The position numbers and the translations under genes are program-made. DNA of 64,000 bases from Antitrichia curtipendula (taxonomy: Eukaryota; Streptophyta; Bryopsida; Hypnales; Leucodontaceae): contig OX579637.1 in NCBI GenBank assembly GCA_951230915.1, forward strand, positions 27,156,001 to 27,220,000. Direction: 5' to 3'. The notes beneath the pieces were generated by a model that was not told where the DNA came from, ran no database searches, and saw only the letters and a list, made by a program, of their open reading frames with translations. Below, one piece after another: positions 47,830 to 58,958 of the stretch; position 1 is the first letter of the stretch; each line of letters opens with the position of its first letter.

Positions 47830-48180
47830 GGTGGGAGAGCCTCGGCCCTATGTCCCAAGCAAATTCAAGGTTCCGCTTCCCCAGCTTGCCCCAAAAAATT
47901 TCAGAACCCTCCCGGCTTTTACCCTAGGGAAAACGCAGGAATTTTTTATTTGTCACAAACTTGTTTTTTTGCAAAACCTGAATTCATATTTGCAATCAGA
48001 GGCCCCAAATTAGCTAAGGGGGCTAGTAAGTATCCCTAGACACGGCTCAAATATAGTTTTTTTTTAAATTTTTACCCTCAAGAATTTACGTTCGGGCGGG
48101 ATCTGAAATTTTTTGGGTCGGGCTGGGAGGCGAAACCTTGAATTTGCTTGGGACATAGTGCCGAGGGTGGGAGAGACTCC
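47830..48180. repeat. Inverted repeat 0.6-0.9 kb upstream of the PPAT gene
   Basis: TATGTCCCAAGCAAATTCAA then GGTT (about 47850) is repeated in reverse at about 48155: minus strand TATGTCCCAAGCAAATTCAA then GGTTTCGCCTCCC. Both are followed by CCCAAAAAATTTCAGA. Arms are about 85-100 bp with about 165 bp between them, GC-richer than the surroundings. Confidence 0.75.
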
Positions 48181-48639
48181 TAGAAGAAAAATCTTCTCGC
48201 AGCTGCGGTACACACGCCAAGTCGAAGAATCTCGCAACCCTGACGAAGGCTGACCATCTCCCGGCACACGCGATTCGAGGCATTGAAGATCATCGTCATC
48301 TTCTTCATCATTTTTCTTCATCATCATCTTCTTCCTTGAAGATTTGCATGAGCTGGGGCCCTCCTCGAATCCTTCATTGCTTCGCTCAATCTCTTTCTTC
48401 CCTTTCGCTCACTGTCTGTCTTTCCCCTCTCTCACAAATCTTGTTAAGATCATTCTGATTCCTGCCTCGCTCAATCTCTTGCTCTTTCCACTCAATTGGA
48501 TTACAGCCGCCGTCGCCCAGTCCTGCCCATTCTTTTCGTTGGTGGTTTTTTCCTCCAATGCTAAACCCTGAGGGTTTTAGCAACCCGCTAGTAGGGGTTT
48601 AGGGCTATAGTTGCCGTGTCTGTCTGTGTGCTTTTCCTT

Positions 48640-48667
48640 TTCCTTTTCCTTTTTCTTTTCCTTTTCA
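48640..48667 (+). promoter_or_regulatory. Pyrimidine tract in the presumed PPAT 5' leader
   Basis: A run of CTTTTC units about 110 bp upstream of the ATG, with further CT-rich sequence at 48290-48340. CT-rich leaders are common near plant transcription starts; the exact start is not visible. Confidence 0.4.
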
Positions 48668-48774
48668 CGTCTCTGGTTTCAGAGGTTTTTCAATTCTTGC
48701 CGCTATGGAGTGAGTGCAATCAATTGCAAGGACGGGGACATTCCTTCTTGCTGTGCAGCGCGCGTGGAGAATCC

Positions 48775-51700
48775 ATGGCGGCAATGCAGATGTCCGGGCT
48801 TCAAGGCTCCCGAGCTTTTTGCCAATTGCCCACTCGTCGGCTTTCGAATACTGCGCCGTGCTCTCGTACCTCTTCAAGTAGCCGAGGAGCTTGGCTTTGC
48901 AACAATTTCAAGCTTGAAAAAAAACAAAACAACAACACTAGGCTGTGTTCGTCCGTGAAAGATTCTGCGGCTCTGAACTTTGGAGATGAGGAGAGTGATG
49001 GTGGTATGGAATGGTTGAGCCCTACTGCGTCCGAGAATCCCATGGAAAAATGGATGCAGGAAAGAGAGGGCGATGCTTGGAGAGAGGAGTGTGGCATTGT
49101 GGCCATCTTCGAGGATCCAGAGGCCAGCCGGCTTTGTTACTTGTCGCTGCATGCGTTGCAACATCGGGGCCAGGAAGGCGCTGGGATCGTCACGGCCAAC
49201 GAGCTCACGCTTCATGCAATTACAGGTGTGGTGAACTTGCTTGAAATTGTGTTTTGGTGATGACGTTTTCAGGCTTTTACTAGAAAACAATGGTTTAAGA
49301 ATTGAGTGTTTCGTGTGATTTATTGTGATTTACATCGAAAGTTTGATTACAAACAAGTGCTTTTCTTTCACTGCACTCATTCTTCGTGCTGTCACAGGTA
49401 TGGTAAGTGTGCTTAAGCATATTTTAAATTGTAGAAAGTGAATTGAATCTTTTTACTCATTGGTTTTAAACCTTCCACAATAAATTTTGGATTAAGATTC
49501 CTGCGTATTCCGTGATTTATGATGCATTTAGTCCTTTTGAAGTTCCGCCCTTTATTTCAATTTTCATGAGCATAGCAAAGAGAAAAGAACGATCTTGTGA
49601 TAAACATCCAAATTTCATGAAAAGTAAGTGCTTCCACTTCGCTTCATATCTGCAGTATTATGGTTCTTTTCAGTACATGGCATAAAGAGTAAAAGTTGGT
49701 CATGCAATGAAGTTTCTTGCAATTCTTCTGTGTGGATGAAGTGCAGAAGAAGAGTACTAGCTTGTTTTACAATATGAATAAAAGTTTCTGGCTAGAAGAG
49801 GGTGGTTAATGCGTGGAGAAGGGGTAGTGTGCAGTCAATGATGTCTATCCTATTTCTTTTTCTTTTTTTGCTACTGCAAATCCCTAAACCGGTGATAATT
49901 GAGGGTTTTGCATTTTTGGTGAGGGTTGAACCGACAGTGGTACAATTGTGTGGTGATTCCAGGGATGGGTTTGGTGAGTGAAGTCTTTGATGAAAGCAAG
50001 TTGCAGAAACTGCCCGGGTCCTCTGCGATTGGGCATGTGAGATATGCGACTGCAGGGGCTTCGGTGCTGAAAAACGTCCAGCCGTTTGTCGCTGGTTATC
50101 GCTTTGGTTCACTCGCTGTGGCGCACAACGGGAATCTGGTAAACTATTCTGAGCTTAGAGCAAAGCTTGAAGATAATGGCTCCATCTTCAACACGTCGTC
50201 AGATATCGAGGTTAGCCCCTTCCATTCCAGTCTCATGTATATCTTATATTTTCTACTTTCATATCATTCTAAAGTAGTATTAAGCTTGCACCCTTCATTA
50301 AAAAACTCTGCAGTACTAAAATATTGAAGAACTACATTGCTTTTGAACCAATTTATTACATTGCGAGGCATGCGACCACTGTCAGATTATCCCCATATGC
50401 GACCATGGTGACTAACGATTCGAATGAAAGGAAATTATCAATTCTAGTGAGAGCCGCGCCCGCCTTTGTTATCAGCATGAGCTTAAATTGTGCACAAGTA
50501 GAATGTGGAGTCCTTTTCTAGGCTCACTGTTTATTAATTCCGGTGTCTCCAGGCAGCTTCTCGAGAATGCTACATTTTTTTTGATTTTATGAACCAGGGT
50601 ATGTGATATGTATCAGTATTTTTTAATTTGGTCAAAGAAATGACATGATTCACTTTCGTGTCTTCATATTGCACTTTTTTATTCGTCTCACCGAAGCGGT
50701 AATTGTGTGAATCCAATCGAATACTCAAGCTCTCTTATCCGTTGCAATCTTCAGTTTAAGGGTTTGATTGGTAGTTCTATGATTCCATGTATATCCGTTC
50801 GATTGACAGGTAATCCTCCACCTCATCGCCATTTCAAAGAAGCGTCCCTTTGTGGCCCGATTGGTGGATGCTTGTGAGCAGCTGGAAGGCGCGTATTCTC
50901 TGGTCTTTCTCACCGAGGAAAAAGTGGTCGCCATCCGGGACCCTCATGGGTTTCGACCTTTGGTGATGGGCAGGAAGAGCAACAAAGCGTACGTCTTCGC
51001 CTCTGAATCTTGTGCTTTGGACCTCATCGAGGCTGAGTACACCCGTGAGGTAAATAAATGGTTTTGGCAGCTCTCACATTTTTTGGATCTGCGATTAAAA
51101 AAAATGCGTTCCTTGTATATTAATTCAACTCTTAACTTTAGACTTTTCTGTTGGGTTTGAAATCTGGTCTTAGCGCCTCGATTGCCATTTTTTTTAGCAC
51201 TTTTGAATAGCTCAAATGGTGACTTTCTTTTGTTTGATTTGACATATTTCTTGACCAGCACATGAAATGTTCTTCATTGATTCTGGTGATTAAAAATCTA
51301 GCCCCATATGCATTGTGTTTGTCTCAATAAATTGGTCATTTTAAGACCATGAAAACTTTGTTCTTCAGGGGCTCAAGGACAAAGAGGCCCAAATTGGGCC
51401 TCATGTATTTTTACGCATTCTTGAATTGGTCATTCGGAGACTTTCCTTTGATCAATATTTTTAATTTTGTCCAACTCATGCGATGTTCTTCAGTGATCTG
51501 AATTTCAGCGCCGTCTACTTTACATTTTTCACAATGAATATTCAATCCAATTGGTCGAAATCTCTGTGATGGATGTGTAGGTTCAACCCGGAGAAATGAT
51601 AGTGATTGACAAGAACGAGGGGTACAGCTCCTCATGTCTTATGCCAAGGGTGGAAAGAAAAGCGTGCATTTTCGAGCACATCTACTTCGCTCTTCCAAAC

Positions 51701-52928
51701 TCCATTGTGTTTGGGAGGTCTGTGTATGGCTCCCGGTACGCCTATGGGCAGATTTTGGCAGAGACCGCACCCGTGGAATGTGATGTGGTGATTGCAGTAC
51801 CAGACTCTGGAGTAGTGGCGGCCTTGGGGTACGCAGACAGAGCCAAGATTCCCTTTCAACAAGGTTTGATTCGATCCCACTACGTGGGCAGGACTTTCAT
51901 TGAGCCTTCTCAGAAAATCCGGGATTTTGGTGTGAAGTTGAAGCTGGCACCCGTGGCGGAAGTGCTGAAGGGGAAGAGAGTCGTTGTGATTGATGATTCA
52001 ATAGTGCAAGGTACCACGTCCATCAAGATTGTGCGTCTCCTCAAGGAAGCTGGCGCCACTGAGGTGCACATGAGAATTGCAAGCCCTCCTATCACCGGGT
52101 CTTGCTATTATGGTGTGGATACTCCAAGCACAGAGGAGCTTATCTCTTACAGGTATTTTGTTTACCGAGTTTCGTTTCTGAATGACTACGATGATGTCCT
52201 CACTCTGCAGATGTGTCCTGTGGAATTGGTAGCATTATTTCAATAGGATAGAAATGTCCTTGACTGCACGTTTCCCCTTCTCCATGTACTACCTGCACTC
52301 GGAGAATGATTGCAGGAATTTTTTTTGTTCACATTGTACGAGAGTTGGTTCTCTTCTTGTGGACTTTTATCTCCATGAACGTCAATTGTAGAATTGCAAA
52401 AAAACTTTGCTGTATGCCCAACGTTTACCCTCCAGGAAAGTGAGAATGACTGGTGACGGGGAATCTTGTGTTTTTTTATTTAAATTTCGGATGCGTCGTG
52501 AATCACTAGATATAAATGATATTTGAACCATTTTTCTTGTGGAAGGTTTGAGATCCAATCTTTAGGTTTTGTAGAAAGTTTCAAATCATTTTTTCACTAT
52601 TTTGCATTTCCGAGCCCATTTGTAACTTGGGGCGTGTCATCTTGTGATTTGTGTGTGTGCCAGGCTGAACGTGGAAGACACACGGAAGGTCCTTGGCGTA
52701 GACTCTCTGGCGTTTCTGCCCCTTGAGCGACTGAGGGGAATGCTTGCGGATGAGGCTCCCAAGTTTTGTGATGCCTGCTTTTCAGGAAACTATGCAGTCC
52801 CGCCCAGAGACTTGACCAAGTTGAAAGAAGAAACGATGAAGCCCGTGCTAATCGTCAACGAAGGCTTTGAGGGAAAGATTGAGGCTACTCCGGAAGAGAT
52901 TGAAGCTTCTGCTCGTGCCGTTGCTTGA
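48775..52928 (+). CDS. GPRAT: Amidophosphoribosyltransferase (glutamine PRPP amidotransferase), plastid
   Basis: Five exons join in phase to 591 aa: 48775..49225, 49963..50210, 50810..51049, 51581..52152 and 52664..52928, all with GT/AG introns. The enzyme makes 5-phosphoribosylamine from PRPP and glutamine, the first committed step of purine synthesis, in plants in the plastid. Residues 1 to about 100 are Ser/Arg-rich with MAAMQMSG and SSSS, as in a transit peptide. WREECGIVAIFED places the catalytic Cys at 106, exposed after propeptide removal. LQHRGQEGAGI, GHVRYATAG, VAHNGNLVNY and TSSDIE form the glutaminase domain. VVVIDDSIVQGTTS is the PRPP loop. KACIFEHIYFA and FCDACFSG supply Fe-S ligands expected of the B. 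subtilis-type enzyme. The length fits the plant family. Nothing is broken. Of all window genes this is the clearest. Confidence 0.96.
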
Positions 52929-54279
52929 CGAACCGAGGCTTTGAAGGCTGAATTTGCTTGTGTATCAGCTCCCGTTTTGTCCGCATTTTTATAGCTTCAG
53001 CTTGTGTAGTTCAGGGTTAGCATACTCTCTGTAGACGAGTATGGAATAGCTCCTGTTAGTTGCGATTGCATAGCGTTTATTATTTTATTTTTTATTTTTT
53101 ATTATTCTTTTTTTTAAGAGGTAAATCACTTTGCCTTCGCGGATCATGAACTGAATTTTGGACTGAAGGAGATGAGGTGAAGGAGAAGAGAATGATGACA
53201 AACAGGATTAACTTCAATTGAGGATTAACTGGCGTGAAAATTTAAACACTGAGATGAGGGTGATGAGGAAAGTGCTGGACCAGCAGGTCTAGATGAGAAG
53301 TAGGACCTTTGGTGCCCCTTCGTTTCATTTTGTGGGGTAAGCGCAGATTGCAGTCAAAACGATGGAACAAATTTGTTGACCTTTCTGGAGCAAATTTTGA
53401 ACCCAATTGCTATCAGTAAATTTTTGGAGCATTTTTTCTGGACTCACTTGCAATCTGTCATTCTTGTGGTTGTGAGGATGATCCCGATGTGGTGCTTGTG
53501 GTAATGATGTGGTACATCTGTAGTGCTTGGCCCTGTCAGTCTGCCGGTGTCTTGGGTAAAGCAATGTGCAGACATTTTTCAGCGTAACCAGGAATTCAAC
53601 ATGGATACCTGTGCAGATTGAAGGGTTATCCTTATTATGCTTTTACTTCATTTCTGATGCATCTGTCTCTTGTAAGTTGGGAGTCTATTTTCGTTATATT
53701 AGTTTGTGCAAAAATGTTGGATTCGAAAGGGGGTGTCAGACCTCTACAATTCTTGCTCCATGATTTGCATGCTCGTTACCAAAGTGGGACAACATGGCGC
53801 TCAAAGCTTTGGAATGCGATTCTGAAATCGCCTCGTCTGCAGACCGGCTTTGACGTGTGTTTGCAAAATTTGTCGTTCATAAATTAGAATGCTTCAGATT
53901 TGTACCTCGATTAACCTTTCAACCAGCTGACTTTCGTCTCTTTTGTTTTAAAAAGAAAATGAAAAAATTAATATTAGAAAGCTTGGTCAACGTATTACAC
54001 GTAGAGTGCAATTTGTTCTACAGAGAATGTGCGTGACTCAGTCGGATTTCATCACTATGGACTCATCAAACTACACTGACTTCAATCTTCTAAGTAATCT
54101 TTGTCTACAGGATTCAAACAACAACCCGCATGGCAACCTCGAATCTCAACATAGCAAAATCTGACCCAACTGGTCTCCAGAACTAAGGTACAGAGTGCTA
54201 AAACTGTGTTAAGGACTTCCTTTAACACAGGATTCCATATTGGATATTTTATTGTACTCACTGTGAACACTTCATGGTA
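52929..54279. other. PPAT 3' flank and intergenic DNA
   Basis: T-rich stretch at 53070-53120 probably lies in or just past the 3' UTR. No other gene recognised before the B3 gene's end. Confidence 0.45.
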
Positions 54280-54490
54280 GGGAAGCTTTCAAAGCGCTAT
54301 GTCATTCCAACTTTAAAAAATTCAGAACAAAGTCCACCGGAGTTCAAAAGAACATGAATCATAGTGGGTTGATTGCAGCTCCTGTCTTTCAAGGAAAATG
54401 TCGTCCAACTTCAAAAATTGAGAACTATTTCCACAAGAGTCCAAGAAATACGAAATAAGGTGGGTTGGATGCAGCTTCTCTTAGTCTTTC
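54280..54490 (+). repeat. Tandem duplication (about 105 bp) at the 3' end of the B3 gene
   Basis: Two copies share CCAACTTTAAAAAATTCAGAAC / CCAACTTCAAAAATTGAGAAC, a TCCAC-GAGT-CAA block, GTGGGTTG and TGCAGCT, and then CTTTCAA-GAAAATG. The second copy ends about 50 bp from the B3 stop codon. Confidence 0.65.
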
Positions 54491-54538
54491 AAAGAAAATG
54501 TACCGAAGAATGCTTTGCTAAGAGTGTGGCACCCTCTA

Positions 54539-56348
54539 CTAGTCAAGATCACTCCGGTTGCACAATTCTCCAATTCCCGGGTCCTCCGAGCGTCCATTTT
54601 CAACCACTTGGACAATCCAATGCGTAGGGGCTTTAAGAGAGAAGAGCAGCACATCGCCCAATCGAATGCCGTTTTCTTTGTGGAAAGCTTTCCACCCAGT
54701 TGTGAAACGCGCCTCCTTGGTCCCTGATCGAGTCCCTGGTGAGAATCGGACCTCCACTGACCCCCCCGAGGGCCCTTGTAAATAGTGAACCTCGGTGAAG
54801 TACTTTCCATACTTCTCCAAGAACTTCACTGGCACATACTACAACACAGAAGCAGGCACACAAGTCATGACAATGGACTCTGCCACTTGGGCCTCATAGA
54901 TTTTCCTAGAAGTTTTGAGTTGGTCATATGGGGTCTGTCTTTAGCTGAATCATAGTTCTTATTTAATCAGCATATACAATGTTTTTCACTGATTTTGTTG
55001 ATCCAAAACTTCAACCTATCTGAATTACGTTGACTCGCAATCTGATCAATCAAATTGAACCAATTTTAGAACCATGAATCTTTGGTCCTTCAGCGGTTAA
55101 TTCTTAGTACGTTTCTATCACAGATGCAAACAAAAACTCTCTGCTAAGTAGCTCGTCTTGCAAATTTTCTAACACTACCAGAAAGGGAGTTTCTTTCGAT
55201 ACTCTTTTCGACTATTTGTGTGCTGAATCTAAGTCAATAATAGGTGCAGGTTTGGTGTGGGCTTACAATTGCGTTGGATCCATCGTCGCGTAGACTGGAC
55301 CGCCCCATAACTTTGACAAAATGGGGGCACTGAAGATTCTCCAAAAGAGCCTCCACGTCTGACTTGTATTTCAATGTACCATTTGGGTAAACGACGTCGT
55401 TCTTCACATTCCCAGATGGTCTGGTACTGCTCCTCATTTCGGTCCTGGTACTAGAGTTTGGGATGTTGAATCGTTGTTCCACAGAGGCACAGTGCTTGTT
55501 GATAGGTGCAGGTGATGCAGAGTTTTCCAAGAAAACTACGGTGAAAGTGGACATGGAGACGAGGGAGAAAACCAACTGATGGCCCACCTAATGCAATGGT
55601 TCCAAATTTGGCCAAATTTAGCGACGTTTCTACTTGAGATTTTCACTTGTGAATTCTTCGGTGTTAAACTTGAAACTAGCTACAGTATTACCCACATTAT
55701 CTCATTTTCTAGCTCCAAATAAAGTGCATTGCTCACCTTGAACCCATTTTCAACCACGAAAGCTCTCCACTCAGCTCCACGGAAGTACATCCGGTCTTGA
55801 CCACCAGGAGACGTGAGTCGCAGGTGCACAGACGTCATCTGGCCACTGGGTCCTTGCAGCTGGACAATCTTTTGTAAATTGCGTCCATGCTCCTTGACAA
55901 ACTTTGCTGGAAGCTCCTGCACTTCGTCATTCCACGAGTTTGTAGCATACCAATTGAGCCGAGAATCAGGTATGCGACACATAAAGCTCGGATATCCTTA
56001 CATTGTACTGCTAATAAGCTACGAGAGGCTAAACGCCATGTGATCTTCATAAACTTGCAGCTTACGGTGCTAAAACCACTCCTCAAGTACTAAACATTCA
56101 AATGCAACACTTCCGCATTCAGACTCTAGCTAATATGAAGGGAATTCTGCTATTTTTAATTTTGGTACTCGCTATTTTCCTAATTTCAGCCACTGCATGC
56201 GATGTGTGATTAGTTGCTTGATTACCAGTGCGCCTCTGTGCATACTGAAGCTGCGAATGATCTTCACAAAAGAGGGAGATGAGCATTGAGTAGCGGTTGT
56301 AAGCATTGAATTCGGTGTGATTGTGCAGCTTCCCTCAGGCTCCGCCAT
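54539..56348 (-). CDS. REM-like protein with two B3 DNA-binding domains
   Basis: Four exons, all phase 0: 56348..56226, 55916..55737, 55587..55267 and 54838..54539, giving 307 aa. The start is the first in-frame ATG (MAEPEGSC). Domain 1 (about 25-118): SPSFVKIIRSFS, ELPAKFVKEHG, LQGPSGQ, WRAFVVENGFK, VGHQLVFSLV. Domain 2 (about 195 to end): CPHFVKVM, VPVKFLEKYGKYF, YLQGPSGGSVEVRF, GWKAFHKENGIRLGDVLLFS L. The order and spacing match the B3 fold (start FxKI, PxKF, L-GPSG, GWxxF-x-ENG, GD-LxF). REM/RTV-type B3 proteins are nuclear DNA-binding regulators; the target is unknown. The linker (about 125-190) is Ser/Thr/Asn-rich. Both domains are interrupted by an intron immediately before the (E/Y)-x-P-x-KF strand, which suggests internal duplication. 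No inactivating change seen. Confidence 0.86.
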
Positions 56349-56695
56349 ATCTAAGGAAGTGGCGAGCAATTAGCAGCTGGGGAATGCTCTTGTTTGATGA
56401 TTTTTTCAGTGAAAATATAACCAAAATCCTTGAAGGAACTGTGCTATGGAAATATCAAATGTAAACGAGCTTCTGGGGTGATCGAATGGGATGCAATCCC
56501 CATGCCAGCCAAACATAGAAACCATCAAAACGTATTAATACTCACTACTGTACCTTAATTACCTTATATATGAGTACTGGGCTCTGAAGTCTGTTGTCAT
56601 CCACCACTCTATTTGAAACTGACTGGCTACGCTGCTCCGAGTAAATGGAGGAACTAATTTCACACCTGCAGGTCAATACAAGATACACTTCACTA
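56349..56695. other. Presumed promoter region of the B3 gene
   Basis: Sequence 5' of the B3 ATG on the minus strand; no clear TATA was fixed. Bounded by a MITE at 56696. Confidence 0.35.
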
Positions 56696-56906
56696 CACTA
56701 AAGATGGTATTTAGTGTTACTTACACTAATTGTTTTTGAAATGCTATAACTTATTATTCTTCGTGAATATTTTTACCAAGAGCATATGTATGTTCCAAAG
56801 TTGCGGTTCTCAATGAATGTAGTTGGTAAAAATTCTCATCAAGAGTAATTTATTATGGCATTTTGAAAGCAAGTAGTGTGGGTAACACTAAATACCATCA
56901 TCAGTG
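56696..56906. mobile_element. MITE with about 85-bp terminal inverted repeats, upstream of B3 gene
   Basis: Left end CACTAAAGATGGTATTTAGT then GTTACTTACACTA; right end on the minus strand CACTGATGATGGTATTTAGT then GTTACCCACACTA. It is flanked by TA on both sides (56694-56695, 56907-56908), consistent with a 2-bp target duplication. The arms pair for most of the 211 bp. Confidence 0.8.
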
Positions 56907-56908
56907 TA

Positions 56909-58958
56909 CTGCTAACTAGGGTTTTTTTCCTCATTTTTTATGAAGTGCTTAAGTGGCAATATAAAATGTTGTAGTGGTGCTCCAAATTTCAACATTCATC
57001 CACATATTGGATAGAAAATATGTTTTATAATTAATGTCCATTATTAGCACATATCACATGTCCATAATTCCAATTTCATCCACAATTTGGTGATTTCACC
57101 CAAGATTTTTGGCTACAAATATTAGATCATTTTTAGCCTCCAATGAGTGAGAAGTGATAGAGGCTAGGACCGGATTTTTGGAATGAAAAAAAATGGTTTT
57201 TATTGTGTGCAACTTCCAGAGCAGGGATTTGTTTTTGCAATGGAGCCTCGTAGAACGGGAAAGACAAATTTTCATCCAATTTTTTTTTCCAGGGGTACTT
57301 GGAAGCATTTGTGTTGAAAATTCCACTCATTGAGGTATTATTGACTTGTTTATAGGAGATGTTGAATCCATGGAATGCAATATGATCATGTAGTGTGTAA
57401 TCTAGAAACTCTAGTTTCTTGCTCCTAATTTGAATTTTAGCCATAAAAATACTCCTTTTTGAATTTGATCCCACATAAGTGAATAAAGTTGATCAAATCT
57501 AGTTTATATTCCAATTTAAAATTTGGAAAAATCCCTAAAATGGACATACTTCATTGAAATTTGAAATTTAGAAACTTATAACCACAGCCCTTCTAATTCT
57601 CTATAGGTAGGAAGAAAGATATAGAAATTTGGTTCAATCAATATTCTTTAGTATAATATGATGGCTTTGGGAAAAAAATGAATTTTTTGAATCGTATTTT
57701 GTATTTGATATGATTTTGTTCACTTTTTCTTCAAAAGTTCACAAATATATTTTCAAATAAAGTCTTATGACATAGACAACATGTAATCTCTAAAATGTCA
57801 ACATGAACAATTTCACTCACATATAATTGCAAAATGGAAGCATATTAAATGAAGGATTCTATTGCTCAACTAACAGGGATCATGAGCCTGGCCTTTAAAG
57901 ATTAAAGAGGTCTCATTTGGAGGTAATTAGCCACTTCACTACAAAATAATTCGCTAATCTAACTGTATTAATCCAAATTGTACCAAATATAATAAAATTT
58001 TACAAATTTACCAAAAGATATCTAGAATATTCTATTAAAGAGGCTATCAGAGGCAATAGAATATAGCAAATTTTCTAATTTTTGAAAAACAAAAAATATC
58101 ACTATTGCAAGTTATTCCATATTTTTCTATGAACCAATGGTGAAACTTGATTTTCTTCTTTGATCATCTAACACTTGGACTACAAATTGTGATATACTCC
58201 AATGAACTAGCAACTATAGATCAATAGGTAACCTTGAGGTGGGTTGTCCTAAATCCTAATAATATCCTTGCACATCAAAATTTCCTTTAAATAAAACTAA
58301 AATGTTTACTAAGCACACGCCTAGTGCTAATTGAGTGATTTTCCTTTTCTAAAGCATGATTTGCGAAGATTGAAGTGATTCAGTTCCGAGACTTGAACAC
58401 TCTATGCAATGAAAGTATTTTGAAGACAAGACCTTGGGCTAAGAATTGCGAAAGGCTGAATTCAGGAAGAACTTTTGAAATCTCGCAACAGAAAACGTGA
58501 GCTTACACCCCTTCTGCAATTATTTTAGAGAACTGAATTTCGACTATCTCAAGCTGAAATCTGTGGCAGCTTATTATCATAACTAGAGCAATACACCACC
58601 CAAAAGTGAGCAATTACACAGTGCTCCACACCATATCGAAAATCTGTTGTCACTGGACACAGGGAAACTGATGGATCAGGCTCAAAATCCGTGACATAGA
58701 AATGTTTTCAATTTCAATATACAAGCACTTGCAGGTAAAAATTGGTAAAACAATATTTACAACCTGCTTCACAAGTTTTGTACCCGAGTGGCCAATTAAG
58801 ACTGCTTCCATATCTATACATCAGTTGAAACATTCAGTAAGAAAATACACCAACAGAAAATTCATGCTCTCCATTTTTTAACCATAAAAGCATGTTTTCA
58901 GACTTCCGATACCGGTAATCAACTATTAGATTCCAAGGTGAAATTTCTATTTTCAGCG
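56909..58958. other. AT-rich intergenic DNA between two minus-strand genes
   Basis: A degenerate TTAA-family-like end (GGCCTTTAAAGATTAAAG, about 57891) is visible. The part beside 58958 probably includes the 3' UTR of the phosphoesterase gene. No gene recognised. Confidence 0.4.

Noticed and set aside
48386..48583. Short ORFs on both strands in the PPAT leader as upstream genes
   Set aside because: They lie in CT-rich leader DNA directly before the ATG, without motifs or splice continuity.
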